From Patescibacteria group bacterium (GTDB lineage: Bacteria; Patescibacteriota; Gracilibacteria; UBA1369; LOWO2-01-FULL-3), in NCBI GenBank assembly GCA_018818755.1, contig JAHIRL010000147.1, positions 1-7,473 on the forward strand: a DNA stretch of 7,473 bases. Reading direction: 5' to 3'. Numbering within the stretch: the stretch's first letter is position 1; the number at the start of each line of letters is the position of its first letter. The notes below the pieces were generated by a model. It was not told the origin of the DNA, did not search any database, and worked only from the letters and a program-made list of their open reading frames with translations. Positions 1-7,473 of the stretch are shown here, piece after piece. Both the position numbers and the translations under genes were made by a program.

Positions 1-2179
<2,179 letters not shown>

Positions 2180-2218
2180 TTTTGTAATGCTAGAGAACCT
2201 TTACTTTGACTAGTGGTT

Positions 2219-2251
2219 GGTGGAAGAAACTATTAATATGTTTCTGCCGCT
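2219..2251 (+). other. Hairpin in the 23S-5S spacer
   Basis: AGAAAC at 2225-2230 pairs with GUUUCU at 2240-2245 around a 9-nt AU-rich loop. After one A/G mismatch the stem continues with GG/CC, U-G, G-C and G-U pairs to about 2219/2251. The spacer (about 2180-2270) holds no tRNA and no ORF. The hairpin has no U-tract directly after it, so it is more likely a processing element than a terminator. Confidence 0.45.
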
Positions 2252-2270
2252 CGATCCTTTTTAAAATTGT

Positions 2271-2406
2271 AGCGGACAGTATCTTGGTAGCTATTGAGAT
2301 AGGGGTACACCTGTTCCCTTCCCGAACACAGTAGTTAAGCCTATCATCGCTGATGTTACTGCGGTTTTCCGTGGGAAAGTAGGTCGCTGCCAAGATATTG
2401 TCCGCT
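2271..2406 (+). other. 5S rRNA processing stem (17-bp extended helix)
   Basis: The arms at 2271-2287 and 2390-2406 are complementary over 17 positions, with one G-U pair at 2279/2398. The inner 8-9 bp are helix I of 5S; the outer 8 bp (AGCGGACA with UGUCCGCU) lie in the precursor. Such flanking double-stranded extensions are the substrates from which RNase III, RNase E or RNase M5 release 5S in other bacteria. Which enzyme acts here cannot be told from the sequence. A T-rich stretch at 2407-2416 follows the stem and could add some termination. Confidence 0.75.
2279..2398 (+). rRNA. rrf: 5S ribosomal RNA
   Basis: This is the small rRNA of the large subunit's central protuberance, about 120 nt long. 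The terminal helix I is clear: UAUCUUGG near 2280-2287 pairs with CCAAGAUA at 2390-2397. The loop C signature CCCGAAC (about 2320-2327) and the AAGUAGGUCGCUGCC 3' arm (about 2377-2391) match the bacterial 5S pattern. It lies about 100 nt after the 23S gene on the same strand, the usual 23S-5S order. The mature ends are set by helix I and could shift by one or two bases, because the flanking sequence extends the pairing well beyond the mature RNA. Confidence 0.95.
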
Positions 2407-2436
2407 ATTTTTGTTTCTGGAGTTTTTTAGGATACT

Positions 2437-2459
2437 GCCCAATTATTTTTGGGCTTTTT
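2437..2459 (+). terminator. Intrinsic terminator of the rRNA operon
   Basis: GCCCAA (2437-2442) and UUGGGC (2449-2454) form a 6-bp stem with a 6-nt loop, followed at once by five U (2455-2459). This is a classic rho-independent signal reading rightward, about 40 nt after 5S. It works in one direction only: on the minus strand no U-tract follows the hairpin. It overlaps the stop codon and last codons of the convergent minus-strand gene. Confidence 0.75.
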
Positions 2460-3213
2460 GGATTTTTTCAGCTTTTTTTTCTTCTTCCACTACCAATTCT
2501 TCGTCGCTCTTTAGGCTAATGCCGTCAAGGTCGCGGAGTTTTGTGCTACGAGAACTTAAGGGGTTGTATGTTTCGTAGAAGAGATTTATTAGGTCTTTTG
2601 TTTTGAGGTCTTTAATTTGAAGCCCGCAGCTTTCCAGTCCGGAGCGGACTACATTAACTCTTTGCATGAGGTCTTTTTTTACTTTTGAAAAATTATTGAA
2701 ACGCTTTTTTATGTCTGCGATACTGTCTTTTGGTGAGAGTCGTTGGAAAAATGATTGAATTGCATTCGGCTGTCCTTCCAGATTTCCCGGATCATACGGA
2801 ATTACTACATAGAAGTGTTTTTCCATAATATCGGCATAATCTACAAGTTTGCTGACATATTGTGCGTATTCGTAGGTTTGTTCCTGAAGTAGAGTGTTTT
2901 CTTGTTTGTCTCCAAGTTGCTGAACTTGATTGATGTATTTTTCAATATCCAATTTTTTGGATCTTATTAGTATTTGAATAGGAAATTCCAGTGAATTTAA
3001 AAAATTCTGGTAGCTATATACGATGGAATTTTGCTCTTGTTCGGATTTTAGATTAAAATTCAGGCTTGAAGTTTCCAGAATTGCCCTTAAACCTCCGTTT
3101 TTCAATACAACAACATCGTCGCGAATTTCGCCGATTCTTAGATGTGCTTGAGTGCTGGCATTATCATTTTGTCTTTGGCTTTTTCCTGGTGCAATTTTTG
3201 CGAGTGGGTCCAT
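2443..3213 (-). CDS. VirB4/TraC N-terminal-like protein (type IV secretion component, no ATPase domain)
   Basis: A 256-residue soluble protein that resembles the N-terminal domain of VirB4/TraC-type conjugation ATPases, as found in stand-alone form in Patescibacteria. Recognisable stretches are an opening 'I..DVVVLKNGGLRAILE' strand region (about 30-47), 'LNSLEFPIQILIRS' (72-85), 'FYVVIPYDP' (134-142) and 'LINLFYETYNP' (208-218), the last typical of VirB4-family N-domains. There is no Walker A (GxxxxGK) or Walker B motif and no membrane segment. The C-terminus (about 236-256) is a charged Glu/Lys-rich tail. It starts with ATG one base after the TAA of the PrgI-family gene, so the pair is probably translated in a coupled way. 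No Shine-Dalgarno is visible. The VirB4 ATPase expected next in the operon is missing, because the rRNA genes lie there in the opposite orientation. The fold assignment is from memory of the family and not from a search. Confidence 0.8.
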   Translation of the reverse strand: MDPLAKIAPGKSQRQNDNASTQAHLRIGEIRDDVVVLKNGGLRAILETSSLNFNLKSEQEQNSIVYSYQNFLNSLEFPIQILIRSKKLDIEKYINQVQQLGDKQENTLLQEQTYEYAQYVSKLVDYADIMEKHFYVVIPYDPGNLEGQPNAIQSFFQRLSPKDSIADIKKRFNNFSKVKKDLMQRVNVVRSGLESCGLQIKDLKTKDLINLFYETYNPLSSRSTKLRDLDGISLKSDEELVVEEEKKAEKIQKAQK

Positions 3214-3214
3214 T

Positions 3215-3655
3215 TTATTTTTTTAGTAAATCTTTTTTTCCGTAGCTGTCTACTATTTGAGTAAGTTCATTTATTTTTGTAAAATCTTTTTTCTCCGCTT
3301 TCTTATATTTGTGTGATTTTTTGAAATACATTAGTGACTGAAATGGTGAGATAAATGGTCTGCCTGAGCCTTGAATCCAATATCTTTTTTTGGGAACTAT
3401 TGTGTATTGGATTAGGTTCATTAGGAACTGGTAGAATGATTGACTGTGAATCTTTAAAAATGCAAAGGCGAGAGTTATAACACTGACAATTGCCACTGGC
3501 CCAAGCCATATTTCTATGAAGTACTTTTTTGCTAAACTTACATAGATTGAGTAGGCAATACCTCCTCCTGCGCCTAAAATTATCATTTGGCGTAGAGTTA
3601 GCGGACCGATAATTGTGTCTTCTCTTTGTACATCCTGTGGGACTTTGTATTGCAT
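3215..3655 (-). CDS. PrgI family membrane protein (type IV secretion / conjugation)
   Basis: A 146-residue protein of the PrgI family (named after pCF10 PrgI), small inner-membrane partners of VirB4-like ATPases in Gram-positive and Patescibacterial type IV secretion systems; they are compared with VirB3. The family signature is clear at the N-terminus: 'YKVPQDVQREDTIIGPLTLRQ' pattern, residues 3-23. Two hydrophobic segments follow (about 24-42 and 49-68), separated by a short loop containing KKYF. Then comes 'NLIQYTIVPKKRYW' (80-93), matching the family's post-membrane region, and a basic, lysine-rich cytoplasmic tail. It is the first gene of a two-gene minus-strand operon with the VirB4/TraC N-like protein one base downstream. 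A promoter-like sequence lies about 23 bases upstream, predicting a short leader of about 15 nt without a Shine-Dalgarno. The ATG at 3655 is chosen because it starts the conserved motif at the normal distance. Confidence 0.88.
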   Translation of the reverse strand: MQYKVPQDVQREDTIIGPLTLRQMIILGAGGGIAYSIYVSLAKKYFIEIWLGPVAIVSVITLAFAFLKIHSQSFYQFLMNLIQYTIVPKKRYWIQGSGRPFISPFQSLMYFKKSHKYKKAEKKDFTKINELTQIVDSYGKKDLLKK

Positions 3656-3670
3656 CGTATTTAATATTAA

Positions 3671-3706
3671 TCATATAAGTTTAACACATTTTGATCTTTT
3701 TTTCAA
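3671..3706 (-). promoter_or_regulatory. Promoter of the PrgI/VirB4-N operon
   Basis: Read on the minus strand: a -35-like TTGAAA (plus-strand positions 3701-3706), a 17-bp spacer, then TAAACT (3678-3683) preceded by TG-T, an extended -10. The predicted start is near 3671, about 15 nt before the ATG. The -10 hexamer matches consensus at 4 of 6 positions. Confidence 0.5.
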
Positions 3707-3732
3707 TTGCTCTAGGTCTTTTTTTTCTTTTT

Positions 3733-3741
3733 TGTTAGAAT
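3733..3741 (+). promoter_or_regulatory. Extended -10 promoter of lepA
   Basis: TAGAAT at 3736-3741 matches 5 of 6 bases of the -10 consensus and is preceded by TG-T (3733-3735). There is no good -35 at normal spacing; a T-rich run (3717-3733) lies there instead. The predicted start is near 3748, after the ATG at 3740 but 19 nt before the ATG at 3767. This supports the downstream ATG as the lepA start. Confidence 0.5.
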
Positions 3742-3766
3742 GCGCTGGCAGTTAAATTTTTTAGTT

Positions 3767-5587
3767 ATGTCTCAGGGTAATATTAGGAATTTTTGTATCA
3801 TCGCTCATATCGATCATGGAAAATCCACTTTAGCGGATAGGTTTTTGGAAATCACCAAAACTGTGGAGATGCGGGATATGAAACATGGGCAGATGCTGGA
3901 TACAATGGATATTGAACAGGAGCGGGGAATTACTATAAAACTGCAACCTGTGCGAATGGATTGGAAGCATGATGGGAAGGAATATATCTTAAATTTGATT
4001 GATACTCCGGGGCATGTGGATTTTTCTTATGAGGTTTCGCGGAGTCTTGCGGCTTGTGAGGGGGCTATTTTGGTTGTGGATGCTACGCAGGGAATTGAGG
4101 CGCAAACTTTGGCTAATTGTTATCTTGCTCTTGAGCATAATTTGGAAATTATTCCGGTTTTGAATAAAATCGATTTACCTTCTGCAGATGTGGAAAAAAG
4201 GGCGCAGGAGATTGAAGATGCTTTGGGGATTGATAAGAATGATGTAATTGCGATTTCTGCGAAGGATGGCACGAATGTAGAAAAGGTTTTGGAGAGGGTT
4301 GTTTCCGTAGTGCCCAAGCCTAAGGAAACAAAAAATGATGATGAGCTTAAAGCTCTTATTTTTGATTCTGTTTACGATTCTTATAAAGGTGTGGTTGCTT
4401 TTGTGCGCTTGATGCAAGGAAGTGTGAAGAAGGGGGATAAAGTTTATTTGTTGAATACAAAGAAACAGATTGATGTGATTGAGGTTGGTTATTTCCGGCC
4501 AAAATATGAACCCGCAAAGATTTTGAATTCTGGAGAGGTGGGATACATTGTTACAGGACTTAAGACTGTGCGGGAGGCTAAAGTTGGTGATACTGTTTGG
4601 CAAAAGGGAACAACTAAAGTGGAGATGAATACGGCTGTGCCCCTGGATGGTTATAAAAAGGTTAAGCCTTTTGTTTTTGCGGGAATTTATTGTACCGAGA
4701 ATGATGATTTTGGTGTGCTTAGGGAGGCGCTTGAGAAACTGCAGATTAATGATAGTGCTCTTACTTTTGAGCCGGAAAATTCTTCGGCCCTTGGGCATGG
4801 GTTTCGGTGTGGATTTTTAGGGCTATTACATATGGAAATTGTTCAAGAGAGATTGGAGAGGGAGTATGATATGGATCTGATAATTACCGCACCGTCGGTT
4901 TCTTATGATGTTGCCTTGAAGGGTGGAGATGTGATCACGATTTCCAGTCCAGCTGAGTTGCCGGATATGGCGACTGTGGATCAAATTCGTGAGCCTTGGG
5001 TAAAGGTTGAGCTTTTGACTCCCAAGGAATATGTGGGGGCGATTATGACTCTTTGTACGGATAAACGAGGCGAGTCTAAGGATATGCAATATTTAGATCA
5101 AAATAGAGTGATTTTATCGTTTGAGATGCCTCTTGCTTCCATTGTTGTAGATTTTTACGACCAGCTGAAGAGTGTGACTAGTGGTTATGCTTCAATGAAT
5201 TATGAATATTTGGAAAATAGAGCAGGGGATTTGGTGAAGCTTGATATCTTGGTTGCTGATGAGCGGGTTGATGCTTTGGCTTTGATTGTTCATCGTAAGA
5301 ATGCTTTTTATGTGGGGCAGGATATTACCAAAAAGTTGAAGGATATTATTCCAAAGGCCCAATTTGCTATTCCTATTCAGGCGGCTATTGGTGGAAAGAT
5401 TGTGGCGAGGGAGACTATTTCGGCTTTCCGCAAAGATGTTACCGCTAAACTTTATGGGGGCGATGTTACCAGGAAAAATAAACTTTTGAACAAGCAGAAG
5501 AAGGGAAAAAAGCGGATGAAGATGATGGGTAAGATAAATATGCCTCAGGAAGCTTTTTTGGCTGTTTTGAAGAAAGATGGCAAGTAG
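3767..5587 (+). CDS. lepA: Elongation factor 4 (LepA), ribosomal back-translocating GTPase
   Basis: LepA/EF4 is a conserved translational GTPase that binds the ribosome like EF-G and is linked to back-translocation and small-subunit maturation. With the chosen start it has 606 residues, close to E. coli's 599. All GTPase motifs are present: G1 AHIDHGKST (13-21), G2 RGITIK (53-58), G3 DTPGH (79-83, with the catalytic His83), G4 NKID (133-136) and G5 SAK (164-166). The family-specific '[14 protein letters not shown]' region and the basic LepA C-terminal domain, rich in K/R ('[10 protein letters not shown]' and following), are intact. An ATG at 3740 would add nine residues, but it overlaps the probable -10 box. 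The start at 3767 gives MSQGNIRNF, which aligns with E. coli MKNIRNF. No Shine-Dalgarno is visible. The gene ends with TAG, 14 nt before the next ORF. Confidence 0.98.
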   Translation: MSQGNIRNFCIIAHIDHGKSTLADRFLEITKTVEMRDMKHGQMLDTMDIEQERGITIKLQPVRMDWKHDGKEYILNLIDTPGHVDFSYEVSRSLAACEGAILVVDATQGIEAQTLANCYLALEHNLEIIPVLNKIDLPSADVEKRAQEIEDALGIDKNDVIAISAKDGTNVEKVLERVVSVVPKPKETKNDDELKALIFDSVYDSYKGVVAFVRLMQGSVKKGDKVYLLNTKKQIDVIEVGYFRPKYEPAKILNSGEVGYIVTGLKTVREAKVGDTVWQKGTTKVEMNTAVPLDGYKKVKPFVFAGIYCTENDDFGVLREALEKLQINDSALTFEPENSSALGHGFRCGFLGLLHMEIVQERLEREYDMDLIITAPSVSYDVALKGGDVITISSPAELPDMATVDQIREPWVKVELLTPKEYVGAIMTLCTDKRGESKDMQYLDQNRVILSFEMPLASIVVDFYDQLKSVTSGYASMNYEYLENRAGDLVKLDILVADERVDALALIVHRKNAFYVGQDITKKLKDIIPKAQFAIPIQAAIGGKIVARETISAFRKDVTAKLYGGDVTRKNKLLNKQKKGKKRMKMMGKINMPQEAFLAVLKKDGK

Positions 5588-5595
5588 GGTAGAAT
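5567..5595 (+). promoter_or_regulatory. Internal promoter for the transglutaminase-like/TPR gene
   Basis: A -35-like TTGAAG (5567-5572) and a -10 TAGAAT (5590-5595) are separated by exactly 17 bp. The -35 lies inside the last codons of lepA. With a start 7 nt past the -10 box, transcription would begin at 5602, the A of the next ATG. Readthrough from lepA is also possible. Confidence 0.5.
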
Positions 5596-5601
5596 GCGAT
5601 C

Positions 5602-6855
5602 ATGAAAATTGTTAGTTGGTTTTTTTCTTTGTTTTCTCTTTATGTAAACTCTTTTGAAAGGAAGGTTGATAAATTTTTCAAACACTTGAAATCTACCGAT
5701 AGCATTGCCGGTATTCGGGAGGATTTGCTTGAGTTGATGCAGGAAAATCTGATCGTTCTTAATGTTTGGCTGGAGAAGAGGTTTAGGGGTTATCAGTATT
5801 TGAATAAATCTCGCAGGAGGAAAATGTATGCGAATTTGGAAATTATTCGTCTGAAATTTGAAGACCATTGCAAAAATTTCCCTGTTGATCAGACAGTTTT
5901 GCAGGAGGCTTTGTTGAAGAAATCTTTGTCTTTTCCGCATGGAGATGAAGCGAAAATTTCTTATATTTTTCAGATAATGGATTTTTTGAAGCCCGGTCTG
6001 TATTACAATTATATTAAGACTGCCAGTTTTGGAAAGTTACTGAATAATCCGGATAAGGAGCGATTGGAGGGGGATTGTAACCAGATCGTTACTTTCTATA
6101 TGTATTTTTATTCTTTGAAGTTCCCGATTGAAGATTTGAAAATCAAGCTTTTGTCGGGTCATGTTTGTTTACATTTTAGAGATATTGATATTGAGGCCAC
6201 TAATGCTCAGTTCGAGAAATATAAAGATTTTGAACATCTACTTCCGGCCACGGAAATCATTTCGACCAATCTTTTAGATTTGGCGGATTTTAGGGAGGAA
6301 GCCCAAAAAATTTCTCCGCGTGATGTTGTTAAGAGTTCTCAATTAGCTTATGCAATCAGTAGTTTAAAATCGGTTGTGTCGAAGAATTTGGATACTGCTT
6401 ATCACAATCTTGCTATGAGTGCTATTCGGGGCAAAGATTTTGAGACTGCTATTTTTTATCTTCAAAAAACCGGTGATTCCAAGGTGCTTAGCGATGTTTA
6501 TAAAAATGCGGCGGTTTATTATATGGATCAGCACAATTTTGGGAAGGCTTCTTTGTTTGCCGAAAAATCTCATGATGCCGATTTGCAGAAATCGGTGAAA
6601 CATAATGAGGGAGTTTATTATTACAACACGGGTAAAATTGAGCAGGCTTTGATTATTTTTGAGGGGCTTGGGGAGACTGAGATGAAAAAAGCTTGTTATG
6701 GGAAGCAATACAATAAATTGGCGGCGAAAGTGAAGGGGGTAAAAACCATGGAGCAAGCTAGGAAAAAGCGTACTATTTATAAAAAAATGGATGATTTGGC
6801 GAGGAAGATGGGGGATGATGGGTTGCGCAATGATTTGAAGAGTTTTCTTAAATAG
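5602..6855 (+). CDS. Predicted transglutaminase-like protein with C-terminal TPR-like repeats
   Basis: A 417-residue protein with no assigned function. Residues 1-60 are helical and partly amphipathic, without a convincing signal peptide. The central region (about 120-205) looks like a transglutaminase/papain-like core: 'LEGDCNQ' with Cys159, 'SGHVCLHF' with His187, then 'DIDIEATN' where Asp196 or Glu198 would complete a Cys-His-Asp/Glu triad. The layout recalls SirB1-type transglutaminase-like proteins joined to TPRs. Residues 264-355 hold three helical hairpins of TPR type, beginning near 'NLAMSAIRGKDFETAIFYL', 'NAAVYYMDQHNFGKASLFA' and 'NEGVYYYNTGKIEQALIIF', which would serve as a protein-binding scaffold. 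The C-terminus is lysine-rich. It follows lepA by 14 nt on the same strand, yet has its own promoter-like sequence. The TPR assignment is fairly secure; the catalytic domain is an inference from motif spacing and could be an inactive fold. The gene ends with TAG. Confidence 0.8.
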   Translation: MKIVSWFFSLFSLYVNSFERKVDKFFKHLKSTDSIAGIREDLLELMQENLIVLNVWLEKRFRGYQYLNKSRRRKMYANLEIIRLKFEDHCKNFPVDQTVLQEALLKKSLSFPHGDEAKISYIFQIMDFLKPGLYYNYIKTASFGKLLNNPDKERLEGDCNQIVTFYMYFYSLKFPIEDLKIKLLSGHVCLHFRDIDIEATNAQFEKYKDFEHLLPATEIISTNLLDLADFREEAQKISPRDVVKSSQLAYAISSLKSVVSKNLDTAYHNLAMSAIRGKDFETAIFYLQKTGDSKVLSDVYKNAAVYYMDQHNFGKASLFAEKSHDADLQKSVKHNEGVYYYNTGKIEQALIIFEGLGETEMKKACYGKQYNKLAAKVKGVKTMEQARKKRTIYKKMDDLARKMGDDGLRNDLKSFLK

Positions 6856-6873
6856 ATTTCCGCTTTTGCCAGC

Positions 6874-6902
6874 TTGTTGTTTCGGCTTTTTTGTGCTATA
6901 AT
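6874..6902 (+). promoter_or_regulatory. Promoter of the solute-binding protein gene
   Basis: A perfect TATAAT (6897-6902) preceded by TG-C makes a full extended -10. TTGTTG (6874-6879) sits 17 bp upstream as a partial -35. The predicted start is near 6909, giving an 18-nt leader without a Shine-Dalgarno. This is the strongest promoter-like sequence in the window. Confidence 0.7.
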
Positions 6903-6926
6903 ACTAAGATTTATTGTGCCCAAATT

Positions 6927-7473
6927 ATGTTAAATAAAATCTTAAAGATCGGTTTCTACACAATTTTTGTGTCAGCTTTCCTGTTTGTTTCAGGAAAATT
7001 GTTTTTTGCCGGTGTTTTGGATGATATTTTTGGAGATGATGGTGTTGTGAGTGAACAGGGTTTTGAAAAGGATGTTTTGCGACTTGTACTCCCTGAGGAT
7101 TTGGTTTCTGTGGAGCCTACACTTGCCGATCCTGCTACGCGGCAAAGGCTTTTGAATGTTTATGAGTCAATGGTAAAATTGGATGGAGATTTGAATCCGA
7201 CTCCTGCTTTGGCTGTGAATTGGGGCTTGATTGATGATCTCACTTGGGAGTTTAGGTTGAGGCCAAATGTTAAATTCCATGATGGTAGTTTTCTGGATTC
7301 TCGAGATGTGGAGGCTTCTTTGGAGAGGGCGATGTATTTTGAGAAGAGTGAGATAGCTGGATTTTTGAATACTATTAAAAATGTTGAAGTGTTTAGTGAT
7401 ACAATTTTGAGGATTGAGACTTACGAACCTGATCCTTTGCTTTTGCAAAGAATTGCAATGGTTCTTGTATTCC
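6927..7473 (+). CDS. Extracellular solute-binding protein, family 5 (peptide/nickel-type ABC transporter), 3'-truncated
   Basis: The ORF starts with ATG at 6927 and stays open to the window edge (182 complete codons of an expected 500 or more). It is the N-terminal part of a family-5 substrate-binding protein (DppA/OppA-like), which captures peptides or similar solutes outside the membrane for an ABC permease. An N-terminal hydrophobic segment (about 8-29) follows a short Lys-containing start and acts as a signal or membrane anchor. No cysteine occurs anywhere in the visible part, so this is not a lipoprotein. An acidic linker (31-49) precedes the domain. The family pattern is plain: 'RQRLLNVYESMVKLDGDLNPTPALAVNW' region (72-99), then 'LTWEFRLRPNVKFHDG' (105-120) and 'RDVEASLERA' (126-135). 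Permease and ATPase genes, if adjacent, lie beyond the window. The substrate cannot be told from this part. Confidence 0.9.
   Translation, partial: MLNKILKIGFYTIFVSAFLFVSGKLFFAGVLDDIFGDDGVVSEQGFEKDVLRLVLPEDLVSVEPTLADPATRQRLLNVYESMVKLDGDLNPTPALAVNWGLIDDLTWEFRLRPNVKFHDGSFLDSRDVEASLERAMYFEKSEIAGFLNTIKNVEVFSDTILRIETYEPDPLLLQRIAMVLVF

Noticed and set aside
2180..2270. tRNA gene in the 23S-5S spacer
   Set aside because: The spacer is about 100 nt, with no cloverleaf, T-loop GTTCGA or CCA end.
3303..3674. A 123-codon minus-strand ORF overlapping the PrgI-family gene
   Set aside because: It is a different frame of the same strand; the PrgI frame carries the family motif and membrane segments.
3707..3712. 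TTGCTC as a -35 element for lepA
   Set aside because: It is 23 bp from the -10 box, too far for a normal promoter; the extended -10 is a better explanation.
4120..5089. Minus-strand ORFs up to 207 codons opposite lepA
   Set aside because: They are antisense shadows of a highly conserved gene, with compositionally odd, Ile/Asn/His-rich translations.
6856..6892. Possible terminator after the TPR-like gene (GCC...CGGC followed by T6)
   Set aside because: Only about three base pairs can form before the T-tract, which is too weak to call.
5545..7448. Minus-strand ORFs of 93-131 codons opposite the TPR-like and solute-binding genes
   Set aside because: They are frame shadows of plus-strand genes with clear protein features.

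Overview
The window looks like a chromosomal segment from an AT-rich, small-genome bacterium, most likely a member of the Candidate Phyla Radiation (Patescibacteria; a Peregrinibacteria-like lineage is a guess). The main evidence is a PrgI-family protein followed directly by a VirB4/TraC N-terminal-like protein with no ATPase domain, an arrangement I recall as typical of these genomes. The apparent absence of Shine-Dalgarno sequences and a divergent 23S rRNA fit with this. None of the genes needs UGA as a sense codon, and all four complete genes stop with UAA or UAG. That argues against the UGA=Gly code of Gracilibacteria/SR1.

Layout: (1) Positions 1-2179 hold the 3' three quarters of a 23S rRNA gene, cut by the window edge at about E. 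coli position 791. It has no obvious intron but carries an ~85-nt expansion in domain III. (2) A ~100-nt spacer with a hairpin and no tRNA leads to a 5S rRNA (about 2279-2398) enclosed by a 17-bp stem, then an intrinsic terminator at 2437-2459. (3) Converging on the rRNA genes from the minus strand is a two-gene type IV secretion fragment: a PrgI-family membrane protein (3215-3655) and a VirB4/TraC N-terminal-like protein (2443-3213). The last codons of the latter overlap the rRNA terminator. (4) A compact divergent promoter region (about 3670-3748) separates this pair from lepA. (5) On the plus strand lie lepA (elongation factor 4, 3767-5587), a 417-residue protein with a probable transglutaminase-like core and TPR-like repeats (5602-6855), and the start of a family-5 extracellular solute-binding protein (6927 to the window end).

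Functionally the window joins ribosome parts (23S, 5S, the ribosomal GTPase LepA) to envelope functions (secretion/conjugation components, an anchored peptide-type solute-binding protein). Good promoter-like sequences precede four transcription units, and each predicts a very short 5' leader. For the 417-residue protein the predicted start site falls on the A of the ATG, so its mRNA may be leaderless. No mobile element, CRISPR array or tRNA was found.
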